This document shows, piece by piece, positions 31,574 to 45,352 of a stretch of DNA of 64,000 nucleotides (positions within the stretch are counted from its first letter, which is position 1; the number at the start of each line of letters is the position of its first letter). The notes beneath the pieces were generated by a model. That model worked only from the letters and a program-made list of their open reading frames with translations. It searched no databases and was not told the origin of the DNA. Source of the stretch: Torreya grandis (taxonomy: Eukaryota; Streptophyta; Pinopsida; Cupressales; Taxaceae); assembly GCA_037957365.1 (NCBI GenBank), contig JARHVA010000593.1, forward strand, positions 2,012,501 to 2,076,500, in the 5' to 3' direction. The translations under genes and the position numbers were made by a program.

Positions 31574-33400
31574 CTCTTAAAATACATTAGGTAATGATCA
31601 ATGTCCCTTTTGTATCCTTTTATAACTTTATAGCTCTGATAATAGTGGTTAGGAGTATGATCTATTAACAACTTGAGCTTTGTTGAATTGTGAGAGTATA
31701 GATAACAGAGAAAGCAAATGCATATAGCTTCAAAATACAAATAAAAATAGCCTTGATTGTGTAACCTTTTAAATGACTACCTTGATTAATGTAATACTGA
31801 TGGTGATCCTAGTTCATACCATATTAATGGCAAGCTCGTCAACCTTGCATATATTTGAAACAACTTTGAACTATTGCTTTTAGTAATTAATTTCACTAGA
31901 ATTTGAATTAGCTTTAATTTTAATTTGATTTGCCATGAATTTTAGCTTTAAATCTAAATATTTCCACCTTTTGACACATGGCTACTACCTCAGATACAGC
32001 CAAATATTCACATGGTCTAAATATGATGGAGCTACCTAGTTAGCTCAAAAATTGGACATGTGGCACCTTTTGATTTCCTTGTGGACTCTCATAATGCAAC
32101 TTTGCATAATCACTCATTTATATCTCATAACGTGGCATATTTTAATTCATAGTGATCTCTCAAGTGATATTGTTCAATTTTGATTGGCCATGGGAATGCC
32201 ACATGTTGCTCTCATAGGTAATCATAGCTTTCCTTGCCAAGTGTCTTTCATAGAAGGCATTTGTACAATTTTCAACAAATTGGAGCTAATTAGATGGATT
32301 GGGTGGAGACACACATCACTCTTAGAGGTGATCTCCTAGATCTCAGATAGAAATAACATGGGGATGACATGTTACATCTTCACATAGGCCCAAAGGGGAC
32401 TCACATCATTCTTATGGGTTATTGTTTGATCTTCTACTAATTATCACTCTCAAAAGGCAACTTAGATAGCTCTATATTATTGAACCTTGATCAAATTAAT
32501 TAGGTGTAACTACGTGTCTGCTTTACAATCTCTCATGAGCTTTGGATGGATGCAACATGGCATGGATATGTGGTAGCTTTGATTGAACCCAAGGGGGCAT
32601 GTGTCACCTTGAAAGGCAACTCAGGTCTGGTTAGTTTCCATTTGAGACATGTGGTGTTATTTCATGAGCTTCTGTACTAGGGTAGGATGTGTGACAGCTT
32701 GGATTGAATGGGCTCACTAATGGGGGCAAAGATATTGACATGTAGCCTGATATTTGAATTTTAATGAATAGCTTCTCGTGATCCCTCTAGATTATGCAAC
32801 ATATCTCACGAACTTGGCATATTTACTCAAGGTGTCTTGAATAGGATGTGATAAATCCTTAAGGCATTACAAGGCCTATCAAGGTATACATATGTCCTTC
32901 TAGGCCATGATCTAAACTTTGATGTCGCATGAGGCATCATAAATCATAACTTTAATTTGATGTCCTATGAGATCAAGTGAAAAACTAAGTTAGCTTTCTT
33001 GAAGACGTCATTGCCCATCGTATGAAAATTTAAACAATTTTAAAGCAAAACTTTTCAATCAAATTCCTTAAACACAACATAATGTCAATTTAATAAAACC
33101 TAGTGAAGCTTATTGCATTTATGTCTATTAGAGAGCTAGGTCACACTTCCTTGGCAAAAACCCATATGCATATCATTGAACCATCCATGGTCAATAATTC
33201 ATCACTAAATAAAACTTGGATAATACTTAAATATTTCTAAGCATCAATCCTTATTTCAAAATGAATGATTAACCAAAAATTTTAGAAACATAAGTACTAG
33301 TAAATTCAATCAATTCTCCATGTAGTCAAATGCTTTAAAATGGTTAGCAACTTGGGTATTCTTTAAAATTGAAGAAAGGAGGGTCCCCATTCTGAGAATA
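31574..33400. other. AT-rich noncoding DNA with decayed CACGTG-like motifs
   Basis: No ORF supported. Between 31973 and 32750 motifs such as GACATGTGGC (32055), GCCACATGTTGC (32198), GCCAAGTGTC (32236), GACATGTTAC (32366), GGCATGTGTCAC (about 32595) and GACATGTGGTG (about 32647) recur every 40-120 bp. They look like a G-box palindrome after CpG loss. Probably old LTR or leader sequence. Confidence 0.45.
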
Positions 33401-34590
33401 GGGGAATGTTGATCATCAACACATTCGATTAGAATATTCCCTCCACTCTCAAAGAAAATCCAAATTCCATTTGTTTTTTCTCCACGATTGTGACACCTAT
33501 CTAACTAAAATGATCCCCTACTTCCCTCTTTTGGTCCACATATTTTAAAATTTGGCCCACCTGGGAAAATATTTGGGCAAAGAAGTTACCATCTCACTTC
33601 ATGTACCTCCTTTGACTAGTTAGACTCCTCAAAATCTAACTTGACTAATTATTCTATTATTTACCTCAATTCGAGCCATTTTGACGGGTTCTCAAATTTA
33701 ATCATGTGCCTTTTATGATGACTCAACTGATTGACATAGTTTGGGATCATCTTATTTTATATCCTTGGGCTCTCCTTCATTGGCCACGTGGCTTATTTTT
33801 AGTCTTGCATTCCTTTTCCTTTGATAGGCTATTATTTTTATCCGTCAATTCCCACTTTGCCACTTGGAAGCTTGTCATCACCAACGAGATTTATTTTTTT
33901 ATTTGCCTCTATCATTTTTATGGCCATATGGATTCTTATTAGCTTTCCAGGATTTTCAAACTTTGGGTTAATGTTGTTAATTCCCCAGGCTCCCAGGAGG
34001 GTGCCACGTGGCATCTCCTTGGGGCCTCAGGGCCACGGGCCTTTGCCTATGTTATTCAACTCTTGGGCTTCTAGTTTAATATTGTAATACCCCTAAGGTT
34101 TTGAGGTCTTAAGCTTCTAAAGTTTTAAAGCTCAGATATTTTGCTAATGCCTTCAACTCTCCTTTGGGCCAGGTCATCGGGATCATGCCACATAGCACGA
34201 TCTTGAGGTCTTGAGGCTTTAAAAAGACTTATTCATTTTTCAAAAAGATTTGACTCCAAAGCAATACATCAATGAGATTTAGATGTGTGGAAGGATCTAG
34301 GGGACCCTAGGAAGTTTTCAAAACCTATAAAAAGGACAAGGTAATAAAAAAACTAAGGCAAATGAAGTCATCAGTAAGTTAGCCAAAAAATAAAAAATCC
34401 ACCAGGGCACAAAATAAAGACCAAATTTTGAGCTTAGACACAATAGAATTTTCCAGTCCATAGTAATGAATTCATATTATTTTCAAAGCTTGATAATTTT
34501 TGAATATCCAAGTCTAAAATCGAATATTGATCAAGTCTTTAAATGGGGAATTATAAAGACTTAGTCACTTTTAAATTGAAATAAAACATT
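33401..34590. repeat. LTR-like noncoding segment with two perfect G-box palindromes
   Basis: A purine run GAATAGGGGAA followed by TGTTGATCATCAACA at 33407 looks like a purine tract and LTR start. GCCACGTGGC occurs twice (about 33783 and 34004), a perfect self-complementary 10-mer. No coding sequence. LTR status is inferred, since no partner is seen. Confidence 0.4.
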
Positions 34591-34784
34591 TTAGAGGTAA
34601 AATTTAGACTAGGCAGGTCAAACATGGAACTTATTATGTTTAAAAGGCTTGAATTTAGACTTGGTTAATATTAAAAAGCATTTAGAAGGTAAAACATCAC
34701 ATCTAGAAACTTGTACACCAAAGACCAAATTGGAATGAGAGGGTCCCCGTTTGAAATCTAAGAATGGGGCATGTTGGACCAAAC

Positions 34785-35876
34785 AATTATGTTTTTAAAA
34801 AAACCACTATGCATATGTATGCCTTAGTATAGACCCCAATCCCAAAATGTTTCCTTAGAGGACAAAAATACCAAATAAGGATAGTGGCGACCTAATTTTC
34901 TAATGATTGTACCTATTGCCTATCAACAATCATATTTTCAAATTAAATCCCCCCTAAAGTCATCCTTCCTTTTTATAGGCTTCATAACATGTTGTCATCT
35001 TGATGAGATTATTATAAATACACAATCAAATCACTTATTACATAACTTCCCATTTCAATTCAAAGGCTTATTAACACAAGTGAACATTGAGTAAAAGTCC
35101 CGTGTTCTTTCCAAATTAGGTTCCAAGCACTTTAAGCAATCTTCAACCAAGATCCAAACCAATTTTGTACATCCCTAATCCCACATGATCAAGTATTCAA
35201 GCTAATTCTAAATGCCTTCATATTGTCAAAGGAGCATAATTTCATAAAGCACTTAAGTGGGAGAACTATATTGAGGTTTGATCCCTCTTTAGAGTATTGG
35301 TATGTAACCAACACTCAATATAGTGGGGTGTTTAGGTCTAACATAACTCTAACTGCTAACCCCTTTTACTCCATATCCTTTGTCTTTTTGTGTCATAAAA
35401 GTTAGGGAGTTCATATTCAAGAAGGCACATACAAGTTTCCTGCACAATTTCAAAGTTGAGATTAGTGAAAGAAGACCTAATTTTCACCGTCACAACTAAA
35501 TATTCTAAAAGTTGAATTTTTATAACAAGACTTAAATGGTAAATATGGATAATAGTGGTAGTTAATCTTGTCCCCTACTCGATGTTCCTATCCTTGAAAT
35601 CACTCTAGCATAATCATTAAAAGATTTATAGTTTTTTTGCATTCTATCTTTCCCTAAATTTTGTTGACCTGTCCAGTCAGTTAACAACTCAAAAAGCTAA
35701 GTTCATCTCTCTTTTCAATAGTTTAGCCTTGTTCATTTCTATTTTACTTTATATATATATTAGTCATTTGCCTTTAGTTTTTTGTTAAAAAGTGAATTTT
35801 TAGCTCCTTACATTATTATATTCTATTTATGTGAATTAGGGTTAATTGTAATATTAATTCCAATTGATCATTAACA
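34785..35876 (+). repeat. Partial LTR of element F, unit 1
   Basis: Aligns with 44078-45352 from about its position 180 to its end (TTAACA). Short ORFs in it (34903-35094, 35223-35405) recur in the copies and are not genes. Confidence 0.75.
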
Positions 35877-36159
35877 TCTAGGGAACCCATTTAATGTTTG
35901 AACCCTGTTTAACCCTAGGTCTCGCATAGGGTTTCAGCCTTCTAGGGCTTCCAAAATTTTCCTTTTATTATTTATTTTTTCCTTCATTTTTTCATTTTCA
36001 AATTTCCTTTCATGATTTTCTTCTATGCCACCTAAGTTATTTGTCTATATACTCATTTAAATTAAAGTGCTAAAATAATCAATATTCCAATTGAACATAT
36101 TAAAATTCCTTTAACAATTGTTAAATTGGATTCTACTCATGCACACATTGGTTCCTCTT

Positions 36160-37740
36160 TTGATGAATAAATTGCTAACGAACATTTTAAATAACATAAT
36201 CAAAATGAACAAGATAATGATCAAAATGCTCAAGATACCCATGATGGTTTAGATAGGATTCATCTTGATGACCTCCATGGATTTGATCAAGAAAAGGTTC
36301 AAAATATATATAAATTTAGATAAGGACTTTGTCGAATGCCAAAAGACATACCCAAAGTAATCGAGCTCATGTTAGCTTTCAAAAAGGCACAAAAATTGAA
36401 AATCTCTCATTTAAATACACAACAATAACCACTTTTTTGTATTATCAACCCTACTATAGGTGTGGCCACTACTATTGTTGATAGTGTTATTCCATTAATA
36501 TCTCTAGGTTTGGGGGAAACACATGGTTTACACTAGATTTCAATGTATGTGTTTAACCAAGTAATCTAATCCAATCCTTTGATAGTTAGACATACTACAC
36601 CACGTACCATATCTACTACATAATTCCTCAAGTAAGCAGTTATATTTTAGCAAGTTAAGGTGTTGCAATTAGAGTAATGTGTCTTGAAATCTAGCCTATC
36701 ATTAGATTCCCATACTTTACTTATAATCCTTTATCAGATTATATTGCATCCTATCCCTTACCCACCAAATTTGTAGATCTTAAGTTTCCTTTAGATACGA
36801 GGGTAAAGGAGATTCTAAACAAAATCTAAGACATTTTCACTCAAAATGTTTGGATTATACATTTAATGATAAATCACTAACTAAATTCTTTCCAAGGAGC
36901 TTAAAGACTATGCTTTGAATTGGTTTTATGATTTACCTATTCAATCTATGAAAGCATTCAATCCTTTAGAAAATTTAATTTTCAAACACTTTGTTATTAA
37001 CATTGTTGAGAAACTTTTGTATGCACAAATTGTTAAGCTTAAACAAGGAACTAATAAACCTAATAGTGAGTATGCTTTTTATTACAAGACTATGTTGGCT
37101 AAAATGGTTAATGGATTGACAGGCAATGAATTACAAGACATATTCAAACAAATTTTTCTTGCAACATTACATGAGTCACTAACCTTCAAGAAGTTTAAAT
37201 CATTTTAAGAGATTTGTCAAAATATATGAGATATAAAAGACAAACTTATTGCTTTGAACAAGTTTAAGTACATATGTACACCCATTGCAATTAATACAAC
37301 CAAATTTCAAAGTAAACAATCTTACAAAGTTAAGATACAAGATACTACAACGGAAGCAAATATACAATTCAATGTTATTTCTCAACCTACTAATAAATTT
37401 GTTTTATCAGGGCAACCACGAAGGAAATTTTGTATATTATTGAAACCACCTTACAAATTAATATAAAGGTTACATGAATGCCATTTATCCATTTTCCTCC
37501 TCCATATGAAGTTAACATGAATAAATCGCAAAATAAATTATTTGATCACAATGCATGTTGGGATTATTACTGATGCCATGGTCATTCTACAAATAAATGT
37601 TATAAACTCAAGCATCTTATTCAAGGTCTTATTGATAACAATGTCATAGAGGTAGACACTCCTACAAAGGAAGCAAAACCTAAAAAAAATGACAATGCTA
37701 AGCTAAATAATTTTTGGGGATCCATTTAATAAACATTATA
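36160..37740 (+). pseudogene. Element F Gag remnant, unit 1
   Basis: The central open piece 36915-37208 begins MNWFYDLPIQSMKAFNPLEN then LIFKHFVINI, the W..LP..S...F..L...F..HF pattern of a retrotransposon Gag. A second piece, 37254-37466, follows in the same frame after stops. At about 37560-37640 a different frame gives CHGHSTNKCYKLKHLIQGLI, like the plant Gag zinc-knuckle region. No protease, RT or integrase follows before the 3' noncoding part, so this is a gag-only, non-autonomous element type. N-terminal remnants start near 36160. Confidence 0.75.
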
Positions 37741-39190
37741 CCAACAAGGATACTTCAAATATGCATCATACTTATAATGCTTATCCACCTCCCACATCTT
37801 ATGACCATCCTCTGGATGGAATTATTGGTATAATTACTCCAAATGTTACAATGCATCCTATGATTACTTTTGATGATAATTAAATATTAAATGATGATTT
37901 TGATTTTGCATGTCCCTGCTTTGGCCCTTTGCCCTATGTATGTGTGGCATTCGAACATTTCCTTAGTTTGGCCCTTGGCCCTTTATATGTGTGACATTTG
38001 AACATGTCCCTTATTTGTGACATTCCTCACATCTATGTGTGTTGTTTAGGACATTTGACTATTTATTTTCTCTTGACCCTTGGCCCATCTATGTTAATTT
38101 TTTATCATCATGCTTATTGTGTGTGCACTTGTTGAGCTTTATGAGTTTTATAAGTGCCATGATCCATATCACACACCTCTAACATATTAATAAATAACAT
38201 ATTAATTCTATGAGCTTCATTGATACATTTTATAGGCCTTGCCTCTTAATATCTATGTAAAATTCAAATTTTACTATGATAACACACTTTTTCCATATGT
38301 TACAATTTTCAAAGATAACATATTTACTATGTAAGTTTCAAGTTATATTTTATTTTGAGATGAGTGAATTTTCAAAAGCAATTCCATCACCTCAAAAGGG
38401 GGTCATTTTAGTGGGGTTCTCATGCAAGAGATAAGCCATTTCAAAGTTAAAATTTAGTTATTTGGCACAATCATAGTTTTAAAGTTAAAAAATGTTGCAA
38501 ATTTTAGTTATTGACACACATAATGGAGACATATGACATTGCATATATAATCTTATTTCAGTTTCAAAGAGGAAATTCACAAAAATTCTAAGTTTCAAAT
38601 AGAAGTTACAATGAGCATTCACATACATTTTTAAATTCTACAATGATAATGGGGGCATAATACAGTGTATGCCACTTTATTCTAACTATAGACATGGTAG
38701 GAGCATGGGTGTACTCCATTGTCTTTTGATCATGCTTTCAAAAACCATAATGTACCAAAATGTTGTAATTGAATCTCCAACCCATCTGGAGTGGTTGATT
38801 TAATTTAGTTGCATAGTGCATGACTTGGAGTTTATTGTGTACTATAACATTATGTGTGTGAATCCATTTTGGATTCCAACCCATTTCACATCTTGGGGTA
38901 CAAAGATTAATGAAATTAAATTAAGGTTAAGTTTCCCTTAATGGGTGTTATTTTAATTTCAAAATAAAAAAGTCAAGTCGGGATTTAATCACCTGTAATT
39001 TTCTCAAAAGGTTTAGCTAAGGAACCAAATTCTCTAAGTGCTTCATGAGAGGCACCGATTCTCTAATGCTTCAAGGTAGCATAATCACCAAGCAAAGTCA
39101 CTAGAATCAACATTTATTTCACAAATATAGGGATATTCATTCCATACTTTCATTTTAATTTTTGAATAACTCAACTACAAGCAGATCAAA
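37741..39190. other. Element F 3' noncoding region, unit 1
   Basis: AT-rich with short direct repeats around TTTGGCCCTTGGCCCT (37920-38100). No ORF. The same DNA recurs at 42540-43800 and, diverged, at 59393-60659. Confidence 0.7.
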
Positions 39191-39403
39191 CAAGGAACTT
39201 ATTATGTTTAGAGGTAAAATTTAGACTAGGCAGATAAAACATGGAACTTATTATGTTTAAAAGGCTTGAATTTAGACTTGGTTAATATTAAAAAGCATTT
39301 AGAAGGTAAAACATCACATCTAGAAACTTGTACACCAAAGACCAAATTGGAATGAGAGGGTCCCCGTTTGAAATCTAAGAATGGGGCATGTTGGACCAAA
39401 CAA

Positions 39404-40368
39404 TTATGTTTTTTAAAAAACCACTATGCATATGTATGCCTTAGTATAGACCCCAATCCCAACATGTTTCCTTAGAGGACAAAAAATGCCAAATAAGGAT
39501 ATTGGCGACCTAATTGTCTAACAATTGTACCTATTGCCTATCAACAATCATATTTCCAAATTAAACCCTCCCTAAGGTCATCCTTCCTTTTTATAAGCTT
39601 CATAGCATGTTGTCATCTTGATGAGATTATTATAAATACACATTCAAATCACTTATTACACAACTGCCCATTTCAATTCAAAAGGCTTATTAACATAAGT
39701 GAACATTGAGTAAAAGTCTCGTGTTCTTCCCAAATTAGGTTCTAAGCACTTTAAGCAATCTCAAACCAAGATCCAAACCAATTTTATACATCCCAAATCC
39801 CACATGATCAAGTATTCAAGCTAATTATAGATACCTTCATATTGTCAAAGGCGCATAATTTCACAAAGCACTTAAGTGGGAGAACTATATTGAGGTTTGA
39901 TCTCTCTTCAGAGTATTGGTATGTAACCAACACTCAATATAATGGGGTGTTTAGGTCTAACACAAATCCAACAGCTAACCCCTTTTACTCCATATCCTTT
40001 GTCCTTTTGTGTCATAAAAGTTAGGGAGTTCATATTCAAGAAGGCACATACAAGTTTCCTGCATAGTTTCAAAGTTGAGATTAGTGAAAGAAGACCTAAT
40101 TTTCACTGTCACAACTGAATATTCTAAAAGTTGCATTTTTATAACAAGACATAAATGGTAAATAGGGATAATAGTGGTAGTTACTCTTGTCCCCTGCTCG
40201 ATGTTCCTATCCTTGAAATCACTCTAGCATAATCATTAAAAGATTTATAGGTTTTTTGCATTCTATCTTTCCCTACATTTTGTTTTCCTGTCTAGTCAAT
40301 TAACAACTCAACAGGCTAAGTTCATCTCTCTTTTCAATAGTTTAGCCTTGTTCATTTATATTTTACTT

Positions 40369-40399
<31 letters not shown>

Positions 40400-40515
40400 T
40401 AGTCATTTACCTTCAGTTTTTTGTGAAAAAGTGAATTTTCAGCACCTTACATTATTATATTCTATTTATGTGAATTAGGGTTAATTGTAATATTAATTCC
40501 AATTCATCATTAACA
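39404..40515 (+). repeat. Partial LTR of element F, unit 2
   Basis: Copy of 34785-35876 with the same truncated left end and the same TTAACA end. Confidence 0.75.
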
Positions 40516-40799
40516 TCTAGGGAACCCGTGTAATGTTTGAACCCTATTTAACCCTAGGTCTCACACAAGGTTTCAACCTTATAGGGCTTCCAAAATATTC
40601 TTATTATTATTTATTTTGTCCTTCCTTTTTTCATTTTCAAATTTCCTTTCATTATTTTCTTCTATGCCACCTAAGTTATTTGTCTATAATACTCATTTAA
40701 AGTAAAGTGCTAAAATAATAAATATTCTAATTGAACATATTCAAATTCCTTTAACAATTGTTAAATTGGATTCTACTCATGCACACATTGGTTCCTCTT

Positions 40800-42370
40800 T
40801 TGATGAATAAATTGCTAACAAATCTTTTAAAGAACATAATCAAAACGAATAAGATAATGATCAAAATGCACAAGATACCCATGATGGTTCAGATAGGATT
40901 CATCTTGATGACCTCTTGGATTTGATCAAGAAAAGTATCAAAATATATATAAATTTAGATAAGGACTTTGTTGAATGCCAAAAGACATACCCAAAGTAAT
41001 TGAGGTCATGTTAGCTTTCAAAAAGGCACAAAAATTGAAAATCTCTACTTTAAATACACAACAATAACCACTTTTTTGTATTATCAACCCTACTATAGGT
41101 GTGGCCACTACTATTGTTGATAGTGTTATTTCATTATTGTCTTTAGGTTTGGGGGAAACACATGGTTTACACTAGATTTCTATGTATGCGTCTAACCAAG
41201 TAATCTATTTCAATCATTTGATAGTTGTGCATACTACACCATGTACCTTATCTACTGCATAATTCCTCAAGTAAGCAGTTATATTTTAGAAATTTAAGGT
41301 GTTGTAATTAGAGTAAGGTGTCTTGAAATTTAGCCTATCATTAGATTCCCATACTTTACTTCATAATGTTTTATCAGATTATATTGCATCCTATCCCTTA
41401 CACACCAAATTTGTAGAACTTAAGTTTCCTTTAAATACGAGGGTAAAGGAGATTCTAAAAAAAATCTAACATATTTTCACGCAAAATGTTTGGATTATAC
41501 ATTTAATGATAAATCACTAACTAAATTCTTTCCAAGGAGCTTAAAGACTATGCTTTGAATTGGTTTCATGATTTACCTATTCAATCTATGAAAGCATTTA
41601 ATCCTTTAGAAAATTTATTTTTCAAACACTTTGTTATTAACATTGATGAGAAACTTTTGTATGCACAAATTGTTAAGCTTAAACAAGGAACTAACAAACC
41701 TAATAGTGAGTATGCTTTTTATTACAAGACTATGTTGGCTAAAATGGTTAATGGATTGACAGATAATGAATTACAAGACATATTCAAACAAATTTTTCTT
41801 GCAACATTACATGAGTCAATAATCTTCAAGAAGTTTAAATCATTTTAAGAGATTTGTCATAATATATGAGATATAAAAGACAAACTTATTGCTTTGAATA
41901 AGCTTAAGTACATATGTACACCCATTGCAATTAATACAACCAAATTTCAAAGCAAACAATCTTACAAAGCTAAGATACAAGATACTAAAAGGGAAGCAAA
42001 GATACAATTCAATGTTATTTCTCAACCCACTAATAAATTTGTTTTATCAGGGCAACCACAAAAGAAATTTTGTATATTATTGAAACCACCTTACAAATTA
42101 ATATAAAGGTTACTTGAATGCCACTTATCCCTTTTCCTCCTCCATATGAAGTTAACATGAATAAACCGCAAAGTAAGTTATTTGATCACAATGCATATTG
42201 GGATTATCATTGATGCCATGGTCATTATACAAACAAATGTTATAAACTCAAGCATCTTATTCAGGGTCTTATTGATAACAATGTCATAAAGGTAGACACT
42301 CTTACAAAGGAAGCAAAACCTAAAAAAAATGACAATGCTAAGCTAAATAATTTTTGGGGATCCATTTAAT
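40800..42370 (+). pseudogene. Element F Gag remnant, unit 2
   Basis: Copy of the unit 1 Gag. The core is open at 41555-41848 (MNWFHDLPIQSMKAFNPLEN), continuing at 41894-42106. The same stops surround it, so the decay predates the duplication. No pol genes. Confidence 0.75.
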
Positions 42371-43800
42371 AAACATTATACCAACAAGGATACTTCAAAT
42401 ATGCATCATATTTATAATGCTTATCCACCTCCCACATCTTATGACTATCCTCTAGATGGAATTATTAGTATAATTACTTCAAATGTTACATTGCATCCTA
42501 TGATTACTTTTGATGATAATTAAATAGTCAATGGTGATTTTGCTTTTGCATGTCCCTACTTTGGCCCTTTCCCTATGTATGTGTGGCATTTGAACATTTC
42601 CTTACTTTGGCCCTTGGCCCTATGTGTGTGTGAATTTTGAACATGTCCTTAGTTTGGCCCTCAGCCCTTTATATGTGTGACATTTGAACATGTCCCTTAT
42701 TTGTGACATTCCTCACATCTATGTGTGTTGTTTAGGACATTTGAACATTTATTTTCTTTTGACCCTTGGCCCATCTATGTTAGTTTTTTATCATCATGCT
42801 TATTGTGTGTGCACTTGTTGAGCTTGATGAGTTTTATAAGTGCCATGATCCATATCACTCACTTCTAACATACTAATAAATAACATATTAATTCTATGAG
42901 CTTCATTGATACATTTTATAGGCCTTGCCTCTTAATATCTATGAAAAATTAAAATTTTACTATGCTAACACACTTTTTCCATATGTTACAATTTTCAAAG
43001 ATAACATCTTTACTATGCAAGTTTCAAGTTATATTTTATTTTGAGATGAGTTAATTTCAAAGAGCAATTCCATCACCTCAAAAGGGGGTCATTTTAGTGG
43101 GGTTCTCATGCAAGAGATAATCCATTTCAAAGTTAAAATTTAGTTATTTGGCACAATCATAGTTTTAAAGTTAAAAAATGTTGCAAATTTTAGTTTCAAA
43201 GAGGAAATTCACAAAAATTCTAAGTTTCAAATAGAAGTTACAATGAGCATTCACATACATTTTTAAATTCTACAATGATAATGGGGGCATAATACAGTGT
43301 ATGCCACTTTATTCTAACTATAGACATGGTAGGAGCATGGGTGTACTCCATTGTCTTTTGATCATGCTTTCAAAAACCATAATGTACCAAAATGTTGTAA
43401 TTGAATCTCCAACCCATCTGGAGTGGTTGATTTAATTTAGTTGCATAGTGCATGACTTAAAGTTTATTGTGTACTATAACATTATGTGTGTGAATCCATT
43501 TTGAATTCCAACCTGTTTCACATCTTGGGGTAAAAATATTAATGAAATTAAATTAAGGTTAAGTGTCCCTTAATGGGTGTTATCTTAATTTCAAAATAAA
43601 AAAGTCAAGTTGGGAGTTAATCACCTGTAATTTTCTCAAAAGGTTTAGCTAAGGAACCAAATTATCTAAGTGCTTCATGGGAGGCACCAATTCTCTGATG
43701 CTTCAAGGTAGCATAATCACCAAGCAAAGTCACTAGAATCAACATTTATTTCACATATATAGGGATATTCATTCCATACTCTCATTTTAATTTTCTAATT

Positions 43801-44077
43801 ACTCAACTACAAGCAAATATTTTTTAGCAAAGTTCATTTCAATTTACAAATTATCAAAGTTCAAGCAAAGTTTCAAATTTTCAAATTCAAGTTTTTCAAT
43901 TTTCAATTTTTAAAGGAAAGAAATAACTACTGCATGTTTTTTACAAGTTTTTCCAGACTATACAGTGCCTTGAATGATTGAAGTATGTAGCTCAAAGTCA
44001 AATTGCATCTTACATACTAAGGTATGGTTTTCTTTTTATCTAACAATTTCATTTCTAGACTAAAGGAGGGGGGCAAA
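43801..44077 (+). other. Element F 3' end with polypurine tract
   Basis: Only unit 2 continues into this stretch. It ends CTAAAGGAGGGGGGCAAA directly before TGTAGTAACC at 44078, a clear purine tract for a plus-strand element. Confidence 0.8.
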
Positions 44078-45352
44078 TGTAGTAACCTACATCTAGTCAC
44101 AAATACTTTATCATGCCTATTTTACCCATTTTTATCTTTAATTAACTAGTGCATTTAATTGGTACCAATTTTTGTATTTTACCCTATCCTAAGCCAAAGA
44201 GAAGGCCTATTATATCTTGTAATTATCATCCCTCACACACAAAAATGTTATGGTTGCTAAAAACACCACAATGCATCTGTATGCCTTAGTATAAACCTAA
44301 ATCCCGTCATGTTTCCTTAGGGGACAAAAATGCCAAATAAGGACAATAGTGATTTTTGATCTTGTACCTATTTGATTATTTTGTTTATTGCTTGCCAACG
44401 ATCATATTTTCAAATTAAACCCTCCCTAAGGTTGTCCTCCCTATTTTTAGGCTTCATAGCATGTTGTCATCTCGATGAGATTATTATAAAAACATATTCA
44501 CATCACTTATTATACAAATAGAAATTTAAATTCAAAAGGTTTATTGACACAAGTGTACATTGAGCAAAAGTTCTGTATTCTTTTCAAATAAAGTTCCAAA
44601 CACTTCAAGTAGTCTTTATCCAAGTTTCAAACTAGTCTTATGTAGCCAGATATTTACATGATCAAGTATTCAAGTTGATTCTTGATGTATTCATATAGAT
44701 AAAGGAGTAAATTTGTGAAAGACACTTTGGTGGGAGAAAGACATTAAGGTTTGATCCCTCTTCAAAGTATTGGTATGTAGGCAACACACAACACAATGGG
44801 ATGTTGAGGCCTAACTCAACTCCAATTGCTAACCCATTTTTACTCCATATCTTTTATCTCATTGTGTTATGAAAGTTAGGCTTTACATCTTCAAGAAGAC
44901 ACATATAGGTCTCTTGCACAATTTTGAAGGTGAAATCAATGAAAGAAGACCTTATTTCCACTATTAAACTTGAATATTCAAAAAGTGCATGTTTTATAAA
45001 AAAATATAGAAATGATAGACAAGAACATTAGTGGTATTTGATCGTGTCCCCTACTAGGCATTCCTATCATTGAAGATACTCTAACATAACTTCTACAAGG
45101 TTTTTGGGTTTTTTGCATTTGTCTATATTTGCATTTTGTTTTCTTGTTTAGTCATCTAATGATTAAAAAAGCTAAGTTCATCTCTATTTTGCATAGTTTA
45201 TCATGGTTCATTTCTATTTTTATTTATCCATTTTAGTAATTTATCTTTAGTTTTTTATTTAAAAGTGAATTTATAACACAATGTATTAATATTTTATTCT
45301 ATTAATGTTAATTAGGGTTGATTTTAATAATAACTCAAATTCATCATAAACA
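44078..45352 (+). repeat. Element F LTR, complete copy, 1,275 bp
   Basis: Begins TGTAGTAACC after the purine tract and ends ATAAACA. It has exactly the length of the copy at 60660-61934. It serves as 3' LTR of the unit to its left and may also be 5' LTR of the F sequence split by element E. Confidence 0.85.

Larger units (their letters stand above)
34591..39190 (+). repeat. Element F tandem duplication, unit 1 (4.6 kb)
   Basis: Matches 39208-43800 nearly throughout at high identity (offset 4,619 bp in the left part, 4,640 in the right). The unit consists of about 194 bp of non-F sequence, a partial F LTR (34785-35876), gag and 3' noncoding DNA, but no complete LTR at either end. It is therefore a segmental duplication with breakpoints inside the element, not two separate insertions. 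Confidence 0.9.
39208..43800 (+). repeat. Element F tandem duplication, unit 2
   Basis: Second copy of 34591-39190. Differences include a TATATA expansion near 40369-40399, an extra block of about 40 bp with GGCCCTTGGCCCT near 42600-42660 and a deletion of about 60 bp near 43192 between short matches (AGTT...CAGTTTCAAAG). The junction at 39181-39240 repeats AGGAACTTATTATGTTTA-like sequence twice, a possible trace of the rearrangement. Confidence 0.9.

Noticed and set aside
33706..34087. Plus-strand hydrophobic ORFs near the G-boxes
   Set aside because: Phe/Leu/Ile-rich text from T-rich DNA in two overlapping frames; no family resemblance.
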